Of a stretch of 64,000 nucleotides of DNA, positions 44,387-56,800 are shown piece by piece; the stretch's first letter is position 1; every line of letters begins with the position of its first letter. Origin of the DNA: Auricularia sp. M13 (Eukaryota; Basidiomycota; Agaricomycetes; Auriculariales; Auriculariaceae). The stretch covers positions 2,232,001 through 2,296,000 of the forward strand of contig CM073197.1 of the NCBI GenBank assembly GCA_037042915.1. Reading direction: 5' to 3'. The notes under the pieces are model-generated. The model had not been told where the DNA came from and did no database searches. It saw only the letters and a list, made by a program, of their open reading frames with translations. The translations under genes were made by a program, and so were the position numbers.

Positions 44387-46512
44387 ATGCGGCTAACAGC
44401 AGGCTTCGTTCTCTTTGCTACGAGCGCAAACGCGTTTGAATGGCCATTCAAGCTGCCTTGGCTGGCGTCCACCGCACCGGACCAAGTAGTCTTTGAGGCA
44501 ACAAGTTCGGAGCCTACGACGCCTGCGGAGCACACGCCACGTTTGGCCATTATAGGCGCTGGCGCTGGTGGTAGCTCTGCGGCTTTTTGGTTGTCTCTCA
44601 GCAAGCAACGCGCGAATCATACGTTTGAAATTGATGTCTATGAACGCTCTGACTATGTCGGAGGACGTGAGTTGCTTTTGTGTGAGACGGCACACTCAAG
44701 TCCGACTAATTGCTTGACTTGCTAGGATCCACGACTGTGCATCCTTACGGCAATGCCGAATTCCCTCACATAGAGGTGCGTTCATATGATAATATGAATC
44801 ACCAACTCGCTCTCATGCGCACTGGCTTAGTTGGGTGGATCTATATTTGTGGTATGTTGGTGTAGGCTGCGAGTACATCGCCTAGCGACTTAGGTTACCA
44901 GGACGCCAACAAGAACATGCTTAGAGCAGCGACGGAGTTTGGCCTTGATTTTGCGGATAGCGACTTCGAGCATAAACATGAACTTGGAGTTTGGGACGGC
45001 CAGCAGTTTATCTTCCGCGTACGTGCTGCTATATCTGCCTCATGTCATCGCATAACGGCGTTTCCTTGCAGATGGAGACCGGCGGACTTTTATCTTGGTG
45101 GGGTAGTGTGAGTATCCTTGGCAAAAATTGCACGTGCGCTCACTGTGCTTCAGCTCAAAGCACTCTGGCGATATGGTGCTAGCGCACCCTCGAAGGTTGA
45201 ATCACTGTCAGTGTCCGTCATTTATAGAGCAACATTGTCCTGAATTTTTATCAGAGTCAAGAATATGCTCCTGGATTTCTTGAAGCTCTACGATTCGGAC
45301 TTCGGCTCCTGGAAGGATATTCCCGAAGTTATCTCCAAAGTCAAGCTCTCGGATTCCGTTGCCCAGTCAGGCACGGAATACCTCGACTCCCAAGGGGTTG
45401 GCCTCAGGTTCTCCCGAGAAATGGTCGATGCTGCAACCCGGGTGAATTACGGGCAGGCGCGTTCCTACTCCGGTTCGGATCGCATGAGGCTCATGACATT
45501 TTGCAGAATCTCGAAACCATCCACGGTTTCGGCGCCGTATGCCCAGATCTTTCTCGCCTCGTACGGGAATCTGATTGTTTTCAGATTGTGTCGATGTCTG
45601 CCGACAAAGCTTATACTATTACATCTGGCAACCGCAAAATATTTGAAAACTTCCTTGAAAAATCTGGTGCCAACGTCATCTTGAATACCGAGGCGAGTCA
45701 TCTCTTCCTTAGGCGCATTTACGATTCTGAATCGATTCCCAGATTACTCGACTGACGAAGAAGTCTAATCCGTCAGTCTGGGAGCTGACAACACCGAAAG
45801 GCGTGGCAACCTATGACGCTATTATTCTTGCCGCACCTCTTCAGTCGTCTGGCATCACATTCAAGCCGGCACTGAAGGCGAAGATCCCCGAGGTGTCTTA
45901 TGTGAACCTTCACGTCACCCTGTTGACCACAACTGCCCCGCACGCAAACCCGCTTTACTTCGGCCTCGGTGCCAAAGCCAAGGTCCCGCGGTTCATTCTT
46001 ACGACGCACGACGGCGCTCGTAATGGGGGCCAGGATCCCGAGTTCAACTCCATCAACTATATACGCCCCCTAAAAGAGGGCGGCAACGAATGGGTTGTCA
46101 AGATTTTTTCCAACGAGTCGAGGAGCGACGCATGGCTAGAAAAGGTGTTTGATGGCAAGGTCGGGTGGGTCCACCGCAAGGTCTGGGAAGCGTACCCCCG
46201 TCTCGAACCCCGTGCTCCTGATTCATTTCCGCCGCTGAGGCTTGACGACGGTCTCTACTACGTGAATGCGTTCGAACCGTACGTTACCGAGACGTTCTCT
46301 CTCTCCCTCCGCCGAGCTGACCCTCAGACAGGTTTGTGAGTACTATGGAGACAGAGACGATTGCGTCGCGGAATGTGGCAGAGTTGCTGCTACAGGAACA
46401 TTTCAAGTCATCTATATGTCCGGCCAAGCCTGCCGCTGAGGGTACTGAAGGTACCGAACCTGTTGAACCTCCTGTAGCAGGGTTTGTCCATGGCTGGGAT
46501 TGTCCTTCCTGA
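44387..46512 (+). CDS. Prenylcysteine oxidase (prenylcysteine lyase) family flavoprotein
   Basis: The start MRLTAGFVLFATSANAF (44387) is a signal peptide, matching the lysosomal/vacuolar or secreted location of this family. The FAD-binding motif IGAGAGGSSAAFWL follows near residue 60, then VYERSDYVGG, and across introns STTVHPYGNAEFPHIELGAS, NMLRAATEFGL, VWDGQQFIFR, LLDFLKLYDSDFGSW, YLDSQGVGLRFSREMVDAATRVNYGQ, DAIILAAPLQSSGI and PLYFGLGAKAKVPRFILTTHDGA. The last part (METETIASRNVAELLLQEHF to GWDCPS, stop 46510-46512) is typical of the C-terminus, but the splice around 46280-46345 does not give a clean phase, so that junction needs a transcript. The enzyme oxidatively cleaves farnesyl- or geranylgeranyl-cysteine from degraded prenylated proteins, releasing cysteine, an aldehyde and H2O2. 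Confidence 0.85.
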
Positions 46513-46749
46513 AGGAATGTAAACTAGTTTGTGGCTATACTGAGGGTATACTATTGCACATTGAAAGTCACTGTTGATTGCAAAATAATGCACATTTCTT
46601 CCTGTAGGCTGTGGGCATCACGTGCCAGGGTATTGTGGAGGAGACATGCGAACGTGCGATATAGAAGCTCTTGCATGCTGTCATCCAAGTCCGTGCATCA
46701 CTTTTTATATCAGGACCTCGCGCAGCAGCGATGGCTCGCGCTTTGGAAC

Positions 46750-48540
46750 ATGCTGCTCGCGTTTCTTACGCTCGTCGCGTCTTGGGTGTCGCCCACTGCG
46801 TCTGCGGCCCCGGCAAACGACGCGTTTAGCATCCCGTACTTGAAGTACTACTGCAATGCGGACCACATCGACGCTGCAAAATGGAAGGCTCCTCCGCGTC
46901 CTCGCGGATTCACTGGGTCCATGGAGCTCATCCATGTCACGACGTCCATGAGACATCACAAAGTACGCAGAGCGCTACTCAGGGTTCGCCGCGGGAGACT
47001 GACCAACGTTCGTCGGCGCATGCAGAGGGCGCCAGCCAACTTGATCCCAAACGAAAACCAGTTCAACCAGATTCCTTGGGACTGCTCCGGCGTCGGCGCG
47101 TTCACCTTCGCGACGTCGGATGGGCAACACGGCCATAACGCGCCGCGGCTGTCGCACGTCACCGACGTCCCAGCCTGGCATGCCTTCTTGCCCAACTTCT
47201 GGAATGGGACGTGCCAGCAAGGCCAGCTCACCCCAGGAGGGCTTCAGGACTCGATAAACCACGGAAAGGCGCGTCGGCTTCCCGTCTGGCAATCTCTGCT
47301 TCTCTGACGGCGACACGGGCGTCTGACAAAACAGGCTCTGGGGAGTGTCTATCTTGCATCGCATCGAGGACTGCAGAAGCCCTTCCTTTCGTCCATCAAT
47401 CCCAGAGATGTGTACGTGCGCACCTCGACTGAGGAGAGGACCCACCATGTACGAATGGTCTTCAAGTATCTCCAATCATTCGTTGACGCGCTCCATGTCT
47501 ATAGGTTGCATCGGGAGTCCTCATCGGCATGGACCCTCGCGTCGCCCTGAAGGATCTTACTGTGCATATCCAGCCAGCTCAGGAAAGTATCACCTTGTTC
47601 AGGTTCCCTCCAAGCCTAATATCACCTTCAGATCGACTCCCTCGTACCAAGCTACCCTTGCCCCCGCGCAGACGCTATTCGCAATGCATTCCAAAGCGTG
47701 CCAGCTTGGACCAAACATCTCGACGACAATGTCGAGTTGAAGGCTCGCCTTGATGCCGTTCTGGGCACAGCGGGCATGAGCGCATGGAGCAGCTGGTGTA
47801 AGTCGTAGGCATACCCCCTGTACGAGCTTCAGCTGAGGGCTTCGCAGATGACCACTTCTTCGATGTTTTGACCTCGAGGCTTTGCCACAACCATCCCCTG
47901 CCTTGTAACCCGAAGACAGGCGCATGCGTAACGACAGAAGATGCAGCAAAGGTCTTCGACATCGGTAAGTCATAATCTTGGGCGAAGAGATTCAACGTCT
48001 TACCATGACTGCGCAGGTGACGCAGAGTACAAGTACGTATTCCAACGCCCCTTCCCGTCACTATGACTAGATTGCAATCTGCAGTTACATCTGGAACGAG
48101 GCCGAAAATGCGTCGCTGTACAACAGCCTCACATACGGTGTGATGTTCCACGAATATGCCTTGAACATGAAGGCGATTATAGAGGGCACTGAACCATATA
48201 AATTCCGCCTCTACTCCGGCCACGATGGCGGTATGGTTCGTCTGGCTAGCGGTCTCGGATTCGCAAAACCAGCTGCCAATGGCAAGCTTCACTGGCCGGC
48301 GTTAGGCAGCGAGATTATCTTCGAGGTATGCCTGAGATCTGAAGCTGTGCTCTTGAATTTGACGACGCGAATTTTCAGGTTTGGAGCCTTTCTCAGGCTC
48401 ACCAAAAGCGCGAACTCTTCGTCCGTGTGCTGAATCAAGGCGCCCCGGTCAGATCTTTGGAATGGGTACCAGCGGATGACTTCCTTGCATTGCTCGAGAG
48501 CAATGTACCGGCAAATCTGTTCCAGACTTGCAACTCCTGA
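46750..48540 (+). CDS. Histidine-acid-phosphatase family secreted phosphatase
   Basis: The start at 46750 opens a standard signal peptide (MLLAFLTLVASWVSPTASA) cut before APANDAF; upstream in-frame ATGs exist but would bury it. Exon 1 ends MRHHK and exon 2 (after an intron of about 63 nt) begins RAPANLIPNENQFNQIPWDCSG. The catalytic box therefore reads RHHKRAP where most members have RHGxRxP: a Gly-to-His change, with the catalytic Arg-His and following Arg kept. Later exons contain DALHVYRLHRE, the block YSLTYGVMFHEYALNMKAII, and the proton-donor motif YSGHDGGMVRLASGLGF near 48215-48265. It ends FQTCNS at 48540. A role in extracellular or vacuolar phosphate release is inferred. The middle exons (47270-47800) are only approximately placed. 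Confidence 0.8.
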
Positions 48541-48640
48541 CTTCACTGCTCGTCTTTGGTTCGTCGCGCCTGCTGTTGTGCACAGTACCCTTCTATTCTC
48601 AGACGGAATAAATTCAATGATGTTATACAGTGTCTACCAT

Positions 48641-49565
48641 CTACTTCAGGCGCGAAACGGTCTCCCAGAAGGTCTTGCCCTGGATCTCAGCGACCTCGAG
48701 CTCCAGAGCGCTCGGCTGGCGCGACCCGTCGCCGGCAGAGAAGGTGCCCGCGCCCCAAGGCGATCCTGCATGCTCGTTCAACCTCTGCGCAGACACAAGG
48801 CTTTGTCGACTTACCACCGTGGACCTCGGTCAGGTTCGTCAGCTGGCCGAAGGTGTGCTTGTAACCGAGGGGCACGTAGATGATGCCGTGGTGCGCGAAC
48901 GTCGAGATCGACGCGAGAGCAGTGCTCTCCTGGCCGCCACCAGCACCACCGGTGCTAATCTAGGCGTCATGTCAATCTTCTGCTCCTGGGCCTCTGGCAT
49001 AACGGTGTACTCACGAAAAGGCCGGCGTACTTGCCGTAGAGCGCTCCGCTCTGCCACAGCTGGCCGGTCGAGTCCCAGAACGAGCGCCACTGCGCGGGCT
49101 GGTTGCCGTAACTATACAATTGTGCCCGCTGAGTACTTGGTTCTCGCACTGGCACGCAATAAGGGCTCACCGAGTCGGGATACCGAAGATGAAGGCGTCA
49201 TATGTCGCCAGCTTGTCCGGGGTGATAACGGGGTAGTCAGGCTTTGGCGGCGCGTACAGCTTCGTCAGAATCTCCTGGGGAAGCGTTTCCGGGACCCTGT
49301 GGTGCTGTCAGGCGCGACGGTTTGCAGCCGACGAAATCGCGCGCGACGAACTGGTAGATGTCTGCACTGCCGCCGGCCTTCTTGACACCGGCCGCAACAG
49401 CCTCGGCGACTGTCCAAGATTAGAATGTGGGTCGATATCAACCAGGGAAACAATGCTCACGCTTTGCGACGTGTCCCCACGTCGTGTAGATGACGATCGC
49501 GACCTGCAACACGTCAGTCAAGCCCGTACTGCGTGTCTGGATGGTCGACGCACAGAAGGTGCCAT
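48641..49565 (-). CDS. Flavodoxin-like NAD(P)H:quinone oxidoreductase (WrbA/Pst2 type)
   Basis: Minus-strand, with a 12-nt first exon (MAPS, 49565-49554) joined to [14 protein letters not shown] (49503-49461), the FMN phosphate-binding start of the fold. Later exons give [63 protein letters not shown] with [18 protein letters not shown], the Gly-rich [30 protein letters not shown] and [18 protein letters not shown], ending at 48641. This set is characteristic of the WrbA family (yeast Pst2, Rfs1, Ycp4; allergen Alt a 7), which reduces quinones by two electrons to avoid semiquinone radicals. In wood- and litter-decay fungi such enzymes handle lignin-derived quinones. It is convergent with the acid phosphatase, whose stop is 101 bp away. 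Confidence 0.88.
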
Positions 49566-50129
49566 GGAGTTGATGAAGAGTGGTACGAGAGGATTGGATG
49601 TGTGATGCTTCGAGTTTGAAAGCTACTGTTCTCAATGTTCACGCCATCCCTTTATACCTTCGTGCAAAGAGGTTAATCTGATTACGCAGCTACGATGTCA
49701 ACCCTGCTGACGCCTTAATCAGCGCTTTTTGAGATGTCCTGTCAGTTGTACGGTTTTACCGGCGTCCAACCGTCGAAACGTTCAGCATCGGCGCCTGCGC
49801 ATGAGTGAGCCTCCCCATACTTGACCATATTTTCTCACGCCGTCTCACGCTTTGTATCGATCAGGGCGCTGAACTGATGGAAAGGAGATTGAAGATCGAT
49901 AATCACTAGGTATGGTCTTTCCTTATGGGATCTTTTCTTCTCATGCATAGACGACGTCATACAGTAGAGCTGATTGCGTACTTTCTCGCAGTGACAAGAT
50001 AACCATACCCATTGAACCATTGAAACATAAGGCAGCACGCAACCATTTCAGTAACGCCCCTCTATACGATACCATCTATATACAGCAAGTAATGATACGT
50101 GGAATGTATGTCTGGCCACACATGCGGGT
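49566..50129. other. Intergenic, promoter side of quinone reductase
   Basis: 564 bp between the quinone-reductase start and the ATM1 stop. No coding signal or repeat seen. Confidence 0.5.
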
Positions 50130-52729
50130 TCAGGCCGTCAGCTTCGCGGATTGTGCAATTACACTGTTCTCGTGGTCCTGCTGGGCACGCCATAGCTCGT
50201 AATAAGTCCCATGGGCCGCGAGCAGCGATTCGTGCGTGCCCTGTTCGACTACGACGCCATTCTTCAGGACAATGATCAAATCTGCGGCAGTTGCATAAGA
50301 AATGGGTGTTGGACCGAGATGCTGCATGCACTCACCCGCGTCGATGATCGTGCGCAGCCGGTGGGCGATGAAGACACTCGTGCAATGTTTCTCCTGCAAG
50401 ATCGTGTTGACGTTCTGCATCAGGTCGTGCTCGGTATGAGGATCCAGTGCAGAAGTCTGTGGGATTGTCAGTGCCGGTCTTGGTTAGAACCAATGGGGTG
50501 AATAAGCATACAGCTTCATCAAAGAGGAGGATCGGGGGATTCTTCAGCAGAACGCGCGCAATGGCCAACCGCTGTTTCTCGCCGCCCGAAATCATCAGCC
50601 CGCGCTCGCCGACGGCCGTCTTGTACCCATCGGGCAGCTTCACAACAGCGTCGTGGATGTTCGCCTTCTTCGCGGCGTCGAACACTTCCTCATCGCTCGC
50701 GTCGAGCCGCCCGTACCGGACATTCGTGATGATGTCGGTATGGAAGAGCGGCGTGTCCTGCGGGACGACGCCCAGGGCCTGTCTAAGAGATTGGATTTGC
50801 ACCTCCGTTATATCCTGGCCGTCGATGTAAATCTTGCCGCTCGACGGGTCGTAGAACCGCCCGAGCAGGCGAACGACGGTCGATTTGCCACAGCCCGAGG
50901 GTCCCACGATCGCGGTCTTCTTGCCCGCGGGGATGTCGAACGACAAGGACTTCAGAATCTGCCGTTGCGGGTTGTACGCGAAGACGACGTTCTCGAAGCG
51001 AATGCTTCCGCCAGACAGCTTTAGCGGCGGTGCATTCGGTTTGTCCTGGATTGCATGCCTGAGCATAGGCGCAGGTCCTGTCAATACTGACGCACGCTGA
51101 TGGTGTTTCGCTCGCTCTGCAGTTTAAACAGCGTGTCCATGTCGAGGAGGCTCTGTCGCAACTCGCGATATACTGTCCCGAGGAAGTTGAGCGGCAGCGA
51201 CAGCTGAAACACCAGTTGATTGACCATGACAAGATCGCCGACGGTCATGGTGCCTGCATCGTCAACATTAGGATCGACGTCCGGAGGCGGTGCAGCGCTT
51301 TGCACGGACCAGAAACAATCCCTTGGGCGGCCAGAAACATCATCGTGGTGAGTGCCGTCGAGAAAATGATGTTCTGGCCCGAGTTCAAGAAGGCGAGTGA
51401 GGAGGCGATCTTGAGGGACGCGTCTTCGTACTTCGCGAGCGCCTGGTCGTAACGCTGCAGTTCGTACTTCTCGTTCCCGAAGGTCTGCGCAACAGAACGA
51501 TTACATACACAATATTAAGAGGCTTCTCAAGGCATTCACCTTTACGGCCTCGTAGTTGATGAGCGCGTCGACTGCAATGGTTGCAGATTTGTTGTCGGCG
51601 CGGTTTGCTGCTTGCCGGAATTGTGTTCTAAGGAAAGGCGATGAGCTTTTGCACGCACGTCTGTAAATGGGCTGACCTCCATGCAGTTGTCCGTACCGTG
51701 AACCAGGTATACGCAATCATAGTCAACGCTGTCACGAGCGCGTACTTGTACCCAAAGTTATATGTCTACGACATGCTTCAGTTCCCAACGCCCGCTGCAG
51801 TCCCGAGCTACGCACCAGAATGCCGCAGACCATGCCTACTTCAAGCACCGTGGGTACGATGCGAAATACGATGGAGCCTATGATGAACGTGATTCCTCTT
51901 CATGCACATAGAGTCAGGCTTGGTCGACGACGACAGAAAGTGCGCGTACTTGGTACCACGGTCTATAGCACGTGTTAAGCCGCCAGTCTGTCTTGACAGG
52001 TGGAAGCCGATGTCCAGGTTCATGAGGTGGTCGAACGTTTCGCGCGCAACCTTGCGGACCGCCCGTTGGCCAACCTTGGCAAAGACAGCATTGAGCAGCT
52101 CGCTGCAGAGAGTCGCGCCGACCCTTGCTGCGCCGTCTGCGTAGCAGAGTCCATCAACCGGAGACACGTGTTTACGGCCAGCTCACATCCGAGAATGAGG
52201 GTGCCAGCGATGACCCAGACAGTCGACTCGGCGGTCATTTCGACGTTGAGCGCGTCGACGACGCTCCTGAACAAAAATGGCACCTGGACGTTGAGGATCT
52301 ACAACGTCAAGCGGTCAGCCAACCCGACGTGTGCTCCACAGACGCGACGATGCGCACCTTGGCTCCAATGAGCAGGAAGACGCCAGCAATGACTCTGCCT
52401 CGTATGGACCATTCGTTCTTGGGCCACAGATTCAGAGTCAGGCGCTTGATTATGGCCCAGTCTCGTCGTCGGGTTTCGCGTCGCTCTATGGCAGCCTTTT
52501 CCCTTGCTGACAGCGTCGCCGGTAATCGGTTCTGTTGCGAAGACGACGTCCACAGCCGACGACATGAAAGGACAGACAATGAAGGCGCAGGCGGTAGCGC
52601 GCAGCATGGCCGACGCAGCCAAGGTCCAGAGAATCCGAACAGGCCGCCTGCAGACGCAGCTGGGCAAGCCTGGGAGGCCGCCGAGCGCGTCGCTCTGAGC
52701 GCTATTCGGACGGGCACCCGGCTGTTCAT
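50130..52729 (-). CDS. ATM1: Mitochondrial ABC transporter, Atm1/ABCB7 type
   Basis: A multi-exon minus-strand gene. The N-terminus ([19 protein letters not shown], 52729) is Arg/Ser/Ala-rich without acids, a mitochondrial presequence. A single transmembrane domain follows ([43 protein letters not shown] near 51950). The nucleotide-binding domain has [21 protein letters not shown], Walker [10 protein letters not shown], the Q-loop in [10 protein letters not shown], signature [12 protein letters not shown], Walker B ILLFDEA, and the H-loop in FIAHRLRTI split by an intron. [13 protein letters not shown] and the half-transporter layout distinguish Atm1 from other ABCB proteins. It sits in the inner membrane and exports a glutathione-linked sulfur compound needed for cytosolic Fe-S assembly. 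The C-terminus runs to [14 protein letters not shown] at 50130. It is tandem with the GNAT and DHC1 genes, all on the minus strand. Confidence 0.92.
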
Positions 52730-52920
52730 CGGACAGTCGAAAGTGTAGTAAAAGAAAGAGTAAGAGTAAGGAAGGAAAGCAGAGGTAAACGAGCGTAAGC
52801 TGATTGCGCAAAGTGACGATTAGATGGCTCATCCACGTCCGCATCTCCGAAACAGCTGATAATCTGATAACGGGAGCGGTAGTCCGTCTCTTTGGACATC
52901 GGACAAGACTCGGACTCGTG

Positions 52921-53487
52921 CTACTTCGAAACCAATCCACCCAAGACCGCCGGCCATCGCGTGCTCGTGTCCTGCGCGAGCTCCTTCGCCCGCGACGGGC
53001 TCCATCTGTACATCCCCACGCTCGGGCTCGCGTTGAGAAAGCTGTACTTGGGATACACCCGCTCGTGCGCCGGCGGGTCGCCAATGAGCGACGTATACGC
53101 TGCAGGCGCGTGCTCGTCGACGTATGCCAGCAGTTTGCCCTGATGGTCTGGATCCATTAGAATCCATAGAGTATCTGAGCCGCGCAGCGAGTTTCCCAAG
53201 GTATCATATCCTGAAATACTGCCCTGATGGTCTGGATGCACGGCGATATCGCTGAGGGATAGGAAGAGCGCCCCGTCACCCGTAAGGCGTCCCATCCCCA
53301 CCACGTCGTTGGGCTCGCTCGACTCTGTGTCGATCACCATAACGCCGTACCAAGTGTTAGCCAGACCCTTCTCCGCGGCCACAAGGTCGGCGGGCGGTGG
53401 TGTGAGACCTGTGATCTTGCGAAGATCGTAGTATCGTTGAGGGGAGGGCGCGCCTGCGACGACAGAATAACGCTGCTGTTCGGCCAT
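52921..53487 (-). CDS. GNAT-family N-acetyltransferase
   Basis: Two exons, 53487-53220 and 53147-52921, give 164 residues. Motifs: YYDLRKITGLTPP at the N-terminus, WYGVMVID, VVGMGRLTGDGALFLSLSDIAVHPDHQG (strands 4-5 with the start of the acetyl-CoA loop) and, across the 72-nt intron, NHQGKLLAYVDEHAP. The result is HQGNHQGKLL at the position of the usual Q/RxxGxG/A pyrophosphate loop. SFLNASPSVGMYRW at the end is normal for the family. Substrate is unknown; relatives acetylate small amines or antibiotics. Both splice sites lie inside an 18-bp direct repeat (53136-53153 and 53220-53237). An upstream ATG at 53634 is unlikely because it adds no conserved sequence. Confidence 0.85.
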   Translation of the reverse strand: MAEQQRYSVVAGAPSPQRYYDLRKITGLTPPPADLVAAEKGLANTWYGVMVIDTESSEPNDVVGMGRLTGDGALFLSLSDIAVHPDHQGSISGYDTLGNSLRGSDTLWILMDPDHQGKLLAYVDEHAPAAYTSLIGDPPAHERVYPKYSFLNASPSVGMYRWSPSRAKELAQDTSTRWPAVLGGLVSK

Positions 53488-53810
53488 AAGTTGCTGTGGA
53501 CAATATTTGCCGGGAGGACCTCTCAGGCTGTCGCCTTTATTCCTTGCGCGAATAAGTACCTGAGTCAGCCAGATGCCCTGCGGATGGACATCCGGTGCGC
53601 CAGCCCCGTGGATAGATGAGGAATAAATGAGCATATGTAGGTGGCATGCAAAGTATGATAGTTGAGACGGAGGAAAGGAGAGCGAGAAGGACGGTGGTGG
53701 CGCGACACGAAAGCAGAACGTGACTGAAATACATTATCTGTCATGAAAAAGCGAACAACAGCTGCCCAGGGCCCAGTGCAAGTGCAGAGAAACAAACCGA
53801 CGAACCAGGC
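53488..53810. other. Short intergenic between DHC1 end and GNAT start
   Basis: 323 bp with no remnant of dynein linker or motor sequence that I can recognise on the minus strand. The heavy-chain coding therefore truly ends upstream. Confidence 0.5.
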
Positions 53811-56800
53811 TCAGAAACGTCGCGGCGCGCCGACAAGACCCTCTATTGAGTGATGCTCGAGCTCGTTGCGCGCCTTCAGGATAGCCGCATGCATCTCCTT
53901 CATGGCGTTCCCGAGCTTGACGCCGAACCGGCTGAGGATGTCCTTCTGCCACGCGTCGTACTTCGCGTTCACTCGCGACTGCACCTGCTCGTAGTCGATG
54001 ACGCAGACGCCAAACGACTTCTGCGTCTCGCTCGTGTCGAACGTCGACCGCGCCTTCTTGATCTCCGTCAAGAGTTGTTGCCAGTGCGCAAGCGAGTCGC
54101 CCAGCTTGTTGAACACGTATTCTGCCTGGAGATCCCACAGTGACTGGAAACGCAGCCACTTGGCGACGTAGTCCTTCAGTTCCTGCACCTTCGTCTCAAT
54201 GAGGGCAAACGGTCGTTCAAGCGTAGCATCGTCAAATCGTGTCAGCTAGAACGGGATGGGTCAGAAAAAGCGACTCCGTTTGTAAACCAGTCATACCAAT
54301 GATGTGTAGGTTGTCTCGACAGCGGCAGCCCCACTCATTTGCAGACCTATTTCGTAACGCGAACTTTGTATTCTTCGTAAATTGCAGATGACGCCTGAAA
54401 AGATTGCTCAGTTTTGAACAACACAAGACGATGGTTCAACTGACTGAGCCAGTCGTGCAACTGCTTGACCCAAGTCTGGCGGGCATGTTCGATGGGAGGA
54501 TCGAGGAAGATGACCTGGTTCTGGATGCGGATTTCATGAACGATTGGCTTCAAATGAAGTTCGCCCTCCTGATGCTGCGAGATCGATTAGACCACAACTA
54601 CGTCCAAAAAAAAGGGAACCTGCCTTGTCATCTTTTCTCTTGTCGCGTCGTTTGTTGGTCACATCGCGCAGAGGTTCTCGTCGTGCGCCATCTTCGTCCG
54701 GGCGCTCGAATTCTGTACACCACAGGACAATGATGTGCTGTAATCTCGCAAGGAGGATGGTCTCGATTCGCTTGTCGAGGTCTGCCACCCAGTTCTCGAG
54801 GTTGGCATAACCCTCCAAGTTCATCTTGTCGATCTGAAAAATGCGTCAGCCTTGAGCATATTTGATAAGAAGGAAGCCGCACAGATGCTTGAATTTTGCC
54901 TAGCAAATCGGTGAAGGAGGCAGTCGTATAAGGACACGTTTGCAATTCTTCGACGATACGCATGATGTCTTTATAGACATCGATCAGCGTATTCGTCTTA
55001 TCCTGAGAGGAAGAGTCAATAGTCATCCCACTTGATAGAATCTGGTCCTCACCTGCAACACAGATACAACGCTGGCAAAGTCTCGCACATATTGAACATG
55101 CCGATTGTCTCGCGAATCCATCCCCGGCGCAGGCAAATACCGATGCGTATCGAATGCGTTGACGAAATAGTCCCACCGCAGGTTGATACCTACCCTGCAC
55201 TTAGTGTCACTGGAAAGCAATCATACGAATGACATACCTTGTGTGACCTTATTCTGCGCCTCGTTTCGATGCTCAGCAACAAGCATTTCGATACCCTTGT
55301 TGTTCTCGATCAAGTCCAAGGTCTGTCCATAGGTTCGGACGGTCTCCATCAGGCTGACAGCATGCGGATATACGCGCTTTGCGTCCTTGGCCAAGTTCGT
55401 AATGGCGTGCGGGACCTGGAAGTTGAGCCACTGCAGGTTGCGGACCTCCTTGAACAACGTGATCGTTTGCGGGTCGAAGTTGACCGCGAGAGCATGACCA
55501 CCTCCGCGCAACCGGACGATCTCGAACAATCGGCCACTGACGCCCAAGTCGCGCCGGTTGATGTCCATGAGCCATGCCTCGAAGACCGGGCGAGTTTCGA
55601 GTTTCTTGCGGAAGGATGCGCTTTCTTGTTGCAGTTTCTGACCCTGCGCGTAGTACTCGTAGTCGGAGCCGAGCACATCTTCGACGCGCTTCATGTACGT
55701 TTGCAACTGGCGGTCGATCTGCCGTGCCCAGATGATTGCGCCAGCAATTGGTGGTAAGTCTCGCATTTGCGACATGTGGTAGGCCTCTGAGAACCGATAT
55801 TGCGTCTTGAACTATTGAGAAGAATATCGCATGAGCATCGTCAACAATCAGATTCATCATTGGATGGAATACCTTATCGTGCAATCGCTGAATGTCCTCC
55901 TTTACGGAGTCGATGAGCTGCGTCTGGTATTCCGAGATGGCGCCGCGAATCTGCACAGACGCTTGAGCGTTGAAAATATCACACGAAGACTGCTCCATAC
56001 CTTCTGCCGGACGAAGAGCGCGTTGAATTTCGAGAAGACACGGAACATCTCGTTGGCATTGCGAGCTGTACCCAACCGATCGCGAAGCCGCGAGATGATC
56101 TGGTTTTCGACGCGGGCAACACGTTCATTGTACGCGTTTTCAGCAGTCACCCAGATTTCGGTGCCCTCTGAAAAAAATCCCGTCAGAGCTTTAAAGCGAC
56201 TCGAGGACGCTAGCGTACCGTCCGACACGTCGAGGATGTCGATGCCCTTGATCAGCTCGTACGCTTCCTTGACTTCTTCCTCCATGTCGATGTCGCCGAC
56301 CTCCTTGCTGGTCGATAGACCCTTCGTCGGGCCCGTCATGACAGCCAGCTGCTCGTGCTTCTTGCGCCACTCCTGCAAGTAGCGCACGCGCTCCTGCAGC
56401 TTAGCATGGGCGGGGACGATCTTGATCGGAATGAACTTCTCGCCACGCTTGCGCGTCAGCTCGCGCGCGACGTTCGTGAAGTCCTTGATCTGCTCGTCCC
56501 ACGTGCGGAAGGTCGACTGTGCGGTAGAAAGCAGCCGCTCGAAAGAGTCGTACGGCTGATACGCCAGCCGGTGCGAGGTGAGCACGCGCAGCATCTGGTC
56601 GTTGAAGTCGCGCGAGATGGCCTCGACGAGGGGAAGACAACGTCGTATCGGATACGGACTCAAGCGCATCTTCTTGTTCATGTGCCCGAAAATGAGTAGC
56701 AGTGATTCCTGGATTTTGTCGAGGTCCGTTGCGGAGAGCAGTTCGTTGAGCGGGAAGTCGCGCATGAGGATGTTGTTCTTCCGCACTATATCCAAATAAG

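Noticed and set aside
53488-53810. Possible continuation of dynein motor sequence past the stop
   Set aside because: No linker or AAA sequence is visible in any minus frame, and an intact GNAT gene begins at 53487.
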